Positions 61,601 through 64,000 of a DNA stretch of 64,000 bases are shown one piece after another. Under the pieces are notes generated by a model that saw only the letters and a program-made list of their open reading frames with translations, was not told where the DNA came from and made no database searches. Made by a program: the position numbers and the translations under genes. This stretch comes from Lumnitzera littorea (Eukaryota; Streptophyta; Magnoliopsida; Myrtales; Combretaceae). Positions within the stretch are counted from its first letter, which is position 1, and the number at the start of each line of letters is the position of its first letter. The stretch spans positions 17,723,374 through 17,787,373 of the forward strand of contig JAMXBB010000012.1 in NCBI GenBank assembly GCA_024138015.1. The letters run 5' to 3'.

Positions 61601-62528
61601 GGTGATAATCTCAATCAGGTTTGTTCATTTTACTATTGATATAAGGTGGTCTGAAAGTTGTCGATGCAATATTTGCATTTAGCAAATTACCCAAATAAAT
61701 TTTTGCATTTAGTTATTAGAATTTAATTGGTCGTGCAATAACTTTAAAATGAAAAAATATTGAATAATTAAAAAACAAGAAGTAATTAATCCTGCAAAGC
61801 CACTTAAAAATTGCTAGTGCCTCTTCTCCCATGCTGTGTTACTCTTTAGGGAGACATGCTTTTCACCAGGCTAGAGCCTATCACCTCTTTTCATCCCTTA
61901 TTGAGCTTGCTCAATGTTTACTTTTCTCACTTCTATCCAGTCTCTGAATACGAACAAGGCACACAATGATATCTTGGTATATGTTTTGGGAATGATATGT
62001 GTTTGCTTCCATCAATAAGATGCTGGGACTGTAGATAAGGCTAGTTGTATATATTTTTGTCATGTCTAGGACTCTTTTGACCTCAGCTTCCTGTTTCCAC
62101 ATATCGTGGTTGCTGCTTCTTTTGCTGGATGAATAATACTACTAACAGCAATCTCTATATTGGTTGATAAAACCTAAATTAACAGCCATTTGTATATTCA
62201 GGTTGACCTTCGACATGCGATTAGAAGCATTGAAAACTTAAACCAGCCTGAAGATGTATTTCATTCTGTGGCACAAAATGCGGCAAGATTGTATGGGAGT
62301 GAAAGTGATGCTGCAGATATCATGAATGCATTGGGCATTGATGATGAACTTGCTAGGGTGAGTGGATTTATGATGCTAAAATTGTTTTGAATATATGAAT
62401 TTGTATTCCATTGTTTTCTAATAGTTGTGCACTTTCTAATTGCTAACTATGTTTTGCAGGAGTATGTAGAGATGCTACAACATGACATATGCCATCGCTT
62501 GGAGGATGAATCTGCACCAAAGGAATGA
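46539..62528 (+). CDS. Ubiquitin-like-domain protein, CIP73 / BAG6 (Scythe)-like, 17 coding exons
   Basis: Coding exons 46539-46652, 46923-47040, 47414-47521, 51925-52043, 52173-52256, 52739-52930, 53011-53080, 53175-53314, 55247-55411, 55490-55561, 59222-59342, 59418-59726, 59800-59933, 60010-60207, 61016-61618, 62202-62357 and 62460-62528 total 2772 nt and join without a stop into 923 residues. All introns are GT-AG. Residues 19-90 form the N-terminal ubiquitin-like domain (LKLNIKTLDSRIFQFEVERN, LIFRGKVLKDDHLLSEY), without a C-terminal Gly-Gly. The rest is Ser/Gly/Gln/Pro-rich, with an RGRP AT-hook-like basic patch at 648-653. The family comprises Lotus CIP73, a CCaMK-interacting nodulation protein, Arabidopsis At5g42220 and, distantly, animal BAG6. 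A role in protein quality control or signalling is inferred from the family. Confidence 0.92.
46923..47040 (+). CDS. CIP73-like coding exon 2
   Basis: Residues 39-77 plus one base: the helix (PVTAFKEKIAQEVGVS) and RLIFRGKVL strand of the ubiquitin-like domain. Donor GTATCC at 47041. Confidence 0.9.
47414..47521 (+). CDS. CIP73-like coding exon 3
   Basis: Completes the ubiquitin-like domain (VESGDTLHLVERQP) and starts the Ser/Gly-rich linker. Donor GTAACT at 47522 opens the 4.4-kb intron. Confidence 0.9.
48540..49933 (+). pseudogene. Ty1/copia reverse transcriptase and RNase H fragment
   Basis: Successive blocks read WWNALKGEMNALKKNKTWEV, YKVDGTLERYKA, LATHFDSLALQLDVK, LLVYVDDIIVIG (49100-49135), KYFLGIEVVYSTQGIFI and STPIDPNNKLGEV. 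These are the ordered copia RT motifs including YVDD, and RTNHIEV near 49870 is the RNase H end. Numerous shifts and stops. Neither LTR is visible, so this is a relic in the intron, in the same strand as the host gene. Confidence 0.85.
49942..50660. mobile_element. hAT-like non-autonomous element, 719 bp
   Basis: Ends CAGTGCTGTTAAAAGC and ...GTCTTTAACAACCTTG form an imperfect inverted repeat. The 8-bp flanks ATACCAAC (49934-49941) and GTACCAAC (50661-50668) match at 7 of 8. The GGCG/CGCC-rich subterminal parts (AGGCGCAAGGCGCG) and short length resemble a widespread plant hAT MITE type. It sits at the copia/LINE border. Confidence 0.7.
50661..51345 (-). pseudogene. LINE fragment in intron 4
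   Basis: On the minus strand, SDLYIG near 51205 and LEAPLIP match the region after the L1 RT palm; ALVDRIS (51046-51026) and WVHWVRAHLMKGRSSW with CSWTQSRLLKLL match the thumb and linker toward zf-RVT. An internal deletion joins LVDRIS to GEKITRNF. A 163-codon open stretch (51048-50557) covers part of it and runs into the hAT element, so it is not a gene. Confidence 0.65.
51925..52043 (+). CDS. CIP73-like coding exon 4
   Basis: Residues 115-153, NRIGQISHSVVLGTFNVGDQ. Acceptor TTGTTAG; donor GTGAGT at 52044. Confidence 0.88.
52173..52256 (+). CDS. CIP73-like coding exon 5
   Basis: 28 codons, VIGSVLNSIGLGGLASVNG. Acceptor TGTGCAG; donor GTAAGT at 52257. Confidence 0.88.
52739..52930 (+). CDS. 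CIP73-like coding exon 6
   Basis: 64 codons, Gly/Ser/Gln-rich, ending AAIPVPSLHV. The acceptor GTGAAACAG has a poor pyrimidine tract, so this is the least certain 5' exon boundary of the gene. Donor GTAGTG at 52931. Confidence 0.8.
53011..53080 (+). CDS. CIP73-like coding exon 7
   Basis: PIPHSLSTLSEFMNRMEQAL, a probable amphipathic helix. Acceptor TTGTTTTCAG; donor GTAATC at 53081. Confidence 0.88.
53175..53314 (+). CDS. CIP73-like coding exon 8
   Basis: Residues 270-315, PAPEALSSILHQVQRLLSNQ. Acceptor TCTTCCAG; donor GTAAGT at 53315. Confidence 0.88.
53315..55246 (+). other. Intron after coding exon 8, 1.9 kb
   Basis: Holds a (TG)n run at 53425-53445 and an AT-rich TATATA cluster at 53861-53893. 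No transposon recognised. Confidence 0.8.
53425..53445. repeat. (TG)10 microsatellite
   Basis: Pure TG dinucleotide run within the intron. Confidence 0.9.
55247..55411 (+). CDS. CIP73-like coding exon 9
   Basis: 55 codons, HIAGRLEHEGASLDS...MQHLGALFLEIGRTMLTLRMG, a strongly helical block conserved in this family and comparable to the BAG6 central region. Donor GTATGT at 55412. Confidence 0.9.
55490..55561 (+). CDS. CIP73-like coding exon 10
   Basis: 24 codons, FVNAGPAVYISPSGPNPIMV. Acceptor GTCGGCAG; donor GTTTGT at 55562. Confidence 0.88.
57054..57471. repeat. 209-bp tandem duplication in the intron
   Basis: Units begin TTTTCTGCCAAATTT at 57054 and 57263. They share CACTAGGGAGGT, GCACCAAAGATGTTTGCTC and CAAATTAGGGAGTCCCAGA. 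The sequence may be part of the adjoining LINE relic. Confidence 0.85.
57473..58200 (+). pseudogene. LINE zf-RVT fragment in the intron
   Basis: Plus-strand reading gives VRWGVTTQNCCYLCNSEEEPHYHLFCS (57740-57826, shown in two pieces: LVRWGVTTQNCCYLCN and EEEPHYHLFCS), the Cys/His pattern of the RVT zinc-binding domain, followed near 57975 by YYVWKERNE, the usual C-terminal motif. Frameshifts separate the blocks. It has the same strand as the host gene and ends before 58200. Confidence 0.75.
58521..58665. repeat. C-rich and poly(A) low-complexity tract
   Basis: CCCCACCC-type repeats followed by about 20 A. The open frames on both strands here are compositional artefacts. Confidence 0.85.
59222..59342 (+). 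CDS. CIP73-like coding exon 11
   Basis: PFPLQTNSLFGASVPPSNPV and NINIHIHAG, ending in a conserved IHIHAG-type motif of the family. Acceptor GCGTTTTCAG; donor GTAAGA at 59343. Confidence 0.9.
59418..59726 (+). CDS. CIP73-like coding exon 12
   Basis: 103 codons rich in Ser/Ala/Thr, ending ISEASSHIRNLVSNMQEGNQ. Acceptor TTAGCAG; donor GTATTA at 59727. Confidence 0.9.
59800..59933 (+). CDS. CIP73-like coding exon 13
   Basis: GSGSTVDIPGGSTSNIIHSG, then ELSMPSTSSETESGKK. Acceptor TTTCTGCAG; donor GTAGGA at 59934. Confidence 0.9.
60010..60207 (+). CDS. CIP73-like coding exon 14, NAGNAG acceptor
   Basis: The acceptor reads CTCAGCAG, so the exon may start at 60010 or 60013, giving one or two Gln in KK(Q)QHESEHQ. 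The donor is the weak GTCTGA at 60208. Confidence 0.82.
61016..61618 (+). CDS. CIP73-like coding exon 15 (largest)
   Basis: 201 codons. It starts RRGRPSGSHTTPP, giving K-RRGRP across the junction, an AT-hook-like and NLS-like basic patch. It goes on to helical segments (VLRNMLQQLTESPVVMNAVS, MDLSRMFQTMMPIVSQALGG). Donor GTTTGT at 61619. Confidence 0.92.
62202..62357 (+). CDS. CIP73-like coding exon 16
   Basis: 52 codons, VDLRHAIRSIENLNQPEDVF and MNALGIDDELAR. Acceptor TATATTCAG; donor GTGAGT at 62358. Confidence 0.92.
62460..62528 (+). CDS. CIP73-like last coding exon
   Basis: EYVEMLQHDICHRLEDESAP, then KE and TGA at 62526-62528. Acceptor GTTTTGCAG. Confidence 0.92.
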   Translation, partial: EYVEMLQHDICHRLEDESAPKE

Positions 62529-62900
62529 TAATCCTTGCTATGTGGACTTTCTAATTGTTTCGACTGAGGATTACTGTCATTCGATCTGTTGCAGTTAGGG
62601 AAAAATGGGTTTTGATAATTGGTTGGCTGGCTGAGTTGAGGTTGATTGACAAATTGGTCTGGAGGTGTCTGTCTGGACTGCTGTATAGTCGTTCGGCACT
62701 GTTTATAGTGGACATGAACCATAATGGGTTCGTTATATTGTACTTATTTTGTTCCAATACATATCAATCTGAGTTTTGGCATTTGGCCTTCAATTGTTGT
62801 CCTGTTCTTTCGTCCTCGTTGCTTAAATATGATAATTAATTGATCCTAGAATTATTCCTTGTTTTGATTGTTCTTAACTTGTGTATATGTATAGATATGA
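62529..62900 (+). other. Probable 3' UTR of the CIP73-like gene
   Basis: Non-coding, T-rich, with AATATG/ATAATTAATT near-upstream-type elements around 62826-62840. The cleavage site is not defined by a canonical AATAAA, which is common in plants. Confidence 0.5.
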
Positions 62901-64000
62901 TAATAGGGTATATTTGTTACTTGTTGAGATAAAAAAGATGGCTCCCTCCCCCTGAACTTGAGTAGGCATCTCTGTTTTCCTGTCCGGTGTCGGATTTTAT
63001 TTTATGAAAATTCCCTTTTTCTTCTGCTTGTATTATGTTTGTTCAATATTAAGTTTATTCGAAAATTTTGATAGAAAAGGAGCACAGTATTTGAACCTCG
63101 TCGCTTCTAGCCTGTTTGAGTTTAGAACAATGGGAGCTTTTGATATACAGACTGAAAGAAACTATTCAGTACCATGTCAAGGCAATCGTCATAAGCTTTG
63201 CAGAAGGTAATATCTAATTCCTGTAGGACGCTTGGTGAACTTTCTTTTAGATATAACCGTAGCAATGTGAAAAGGGCGCGGTTAATAGTTGTTTTGAGCG
63301 GCTGTGGACTATGGAAGGTGAACGTGGTCTGGTAATAATGAAAATGTCAAATAGAAAATTTTCCTCAATCAACCGTCATTGGGAAGTAGTCAATTATTAC
63401 TCTCGTCTTTCATCATCATTTTGCCGTGAAAAGCTATAAAAAATATTTATAATATTTTGCGAATACTAACATTTTGAAAGTGAAACTCTAATGGCAACAG
63501 ATCAAACCAAATTATAAGATGTGAGAATGTGTTTGAGAGTAGGAAGCCTTTCCATCTTATCATTTGATCATGCAATTTCCATCGAGTAACGAGGTGAAAA
63601 TAAGCATTTCATGACGGTTCTATCTTATGTTTTTTCTTTCTTTATTTATTTTTTTCCTCCTTTTCCCCCAACGAACAAATACCTCTCAATCATAACCAAC
63701 CACTCTCAAAATTGGCACATGTCGAAGAGACGGCTAAACTAGAAAGAAAACAAGAGAAATCAGACTAGTAGCTTTAGGACGAGAAATCAGACTAGTAGCT
63801 TTAGGACATTCTATAAAACAGGAATGTACCCGCTCAAAATAATAATAATAATAAATAAATAAAAGGGGGTTGTGCAGAAAAATATTATGCCTAAGGGTTA
63901 CGAAGGTGTTTTTCAAAAAGGAGTTCAATTTTTGTGAATTTAGAACGGAATGCATCTTCCCAAAAGGCATCTTCTTCATATTTTTTTGTAAGAATAAAGT
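62901..64000. other. Downstream intergenic DNA
   Basis: No gene recognised. It contains the 27-bp tandem repeat at 63754-63807 and an AAT/AAAT run near 63839-63863. Frames on both strands are short and without motifs. Confidence 0.5.
63754..63807. repeat. Perfect 27-bp tandem duplication
   Basis: Two identical units starting GAGAAATCAGACTAGTAGCT at 63754 and 63781. No mismatch, so recent. Confidence 0.95.

Noticed and set aside
61103..61639. 178-codon frame as a separate gene
   Set aside because: It is coding exon 15 of the CIP73-like gene, in the same frame and bounded by splice sites.

Overview
The window is nuclear DNA of a flowering plant, most likely a eudicot; I cannot name the species. 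It is AT-rich, packed with nested plant retrotransposons, and holds one intron-rich gene with GT-AG introns.

Layout. 1-11835: one old L1-type LINE on the minus strand, broken by three solo LTRs at 878-3788, 4132-6243 and 6757-10644. 11836-15069 and 33276-35202: two more minus-strand copies of the first LTR family (here 'family X'), joined head to tail. 15070-33275: a complete but mutated Ty3/gypsy element of the Tat type. It sits inside one family X copy, has a perfect ATTAT target duplication, and carries its own nested family X copy at 27219-30112. 35865-38393: a sixth family X copy. 38394-45200: intergenic DNA with two hAT-like non-autonomous elements.

46539-62528 holds the only intact gene found, a ubiquitin-like-domain protein of the CIP73 / Arabidopsis At5g42220 (BAG6/Scythe-like) type. 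Its 17 coding exons join into an uninterrupted frame of 923 codons plus stop. Introns 4, 9 and 11 are long; introns 4 and 11 hold a Ty1/copia fragment, a hAT-like element and two LINE fragments. 62529-64000 is the 3' UTR and downstream DNA.

The Tat-type element reads LTR, PBS, extra ORF1, gag, protease, RT, degenerate gypsy RNase H, second archaeal-type RNase H, integrase, 81-bp tandem array, PPT, LTR. All its reading frames carry stops or shifts, so it cannot be autonomous now.

The observation I rate highest concerns family X. Six diverged copies of this roughly 2.9-kb LTR keep a TATA box, a 5' splice donor about 250 bp later, a 55-59-nt segment bounded by an AG acceptor and a GTAAGT donor, and (in five) a further acceptor. 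None has a long ORF. This looks like a spliced non-coding LTR leader and is inferred from sequence comparison only.
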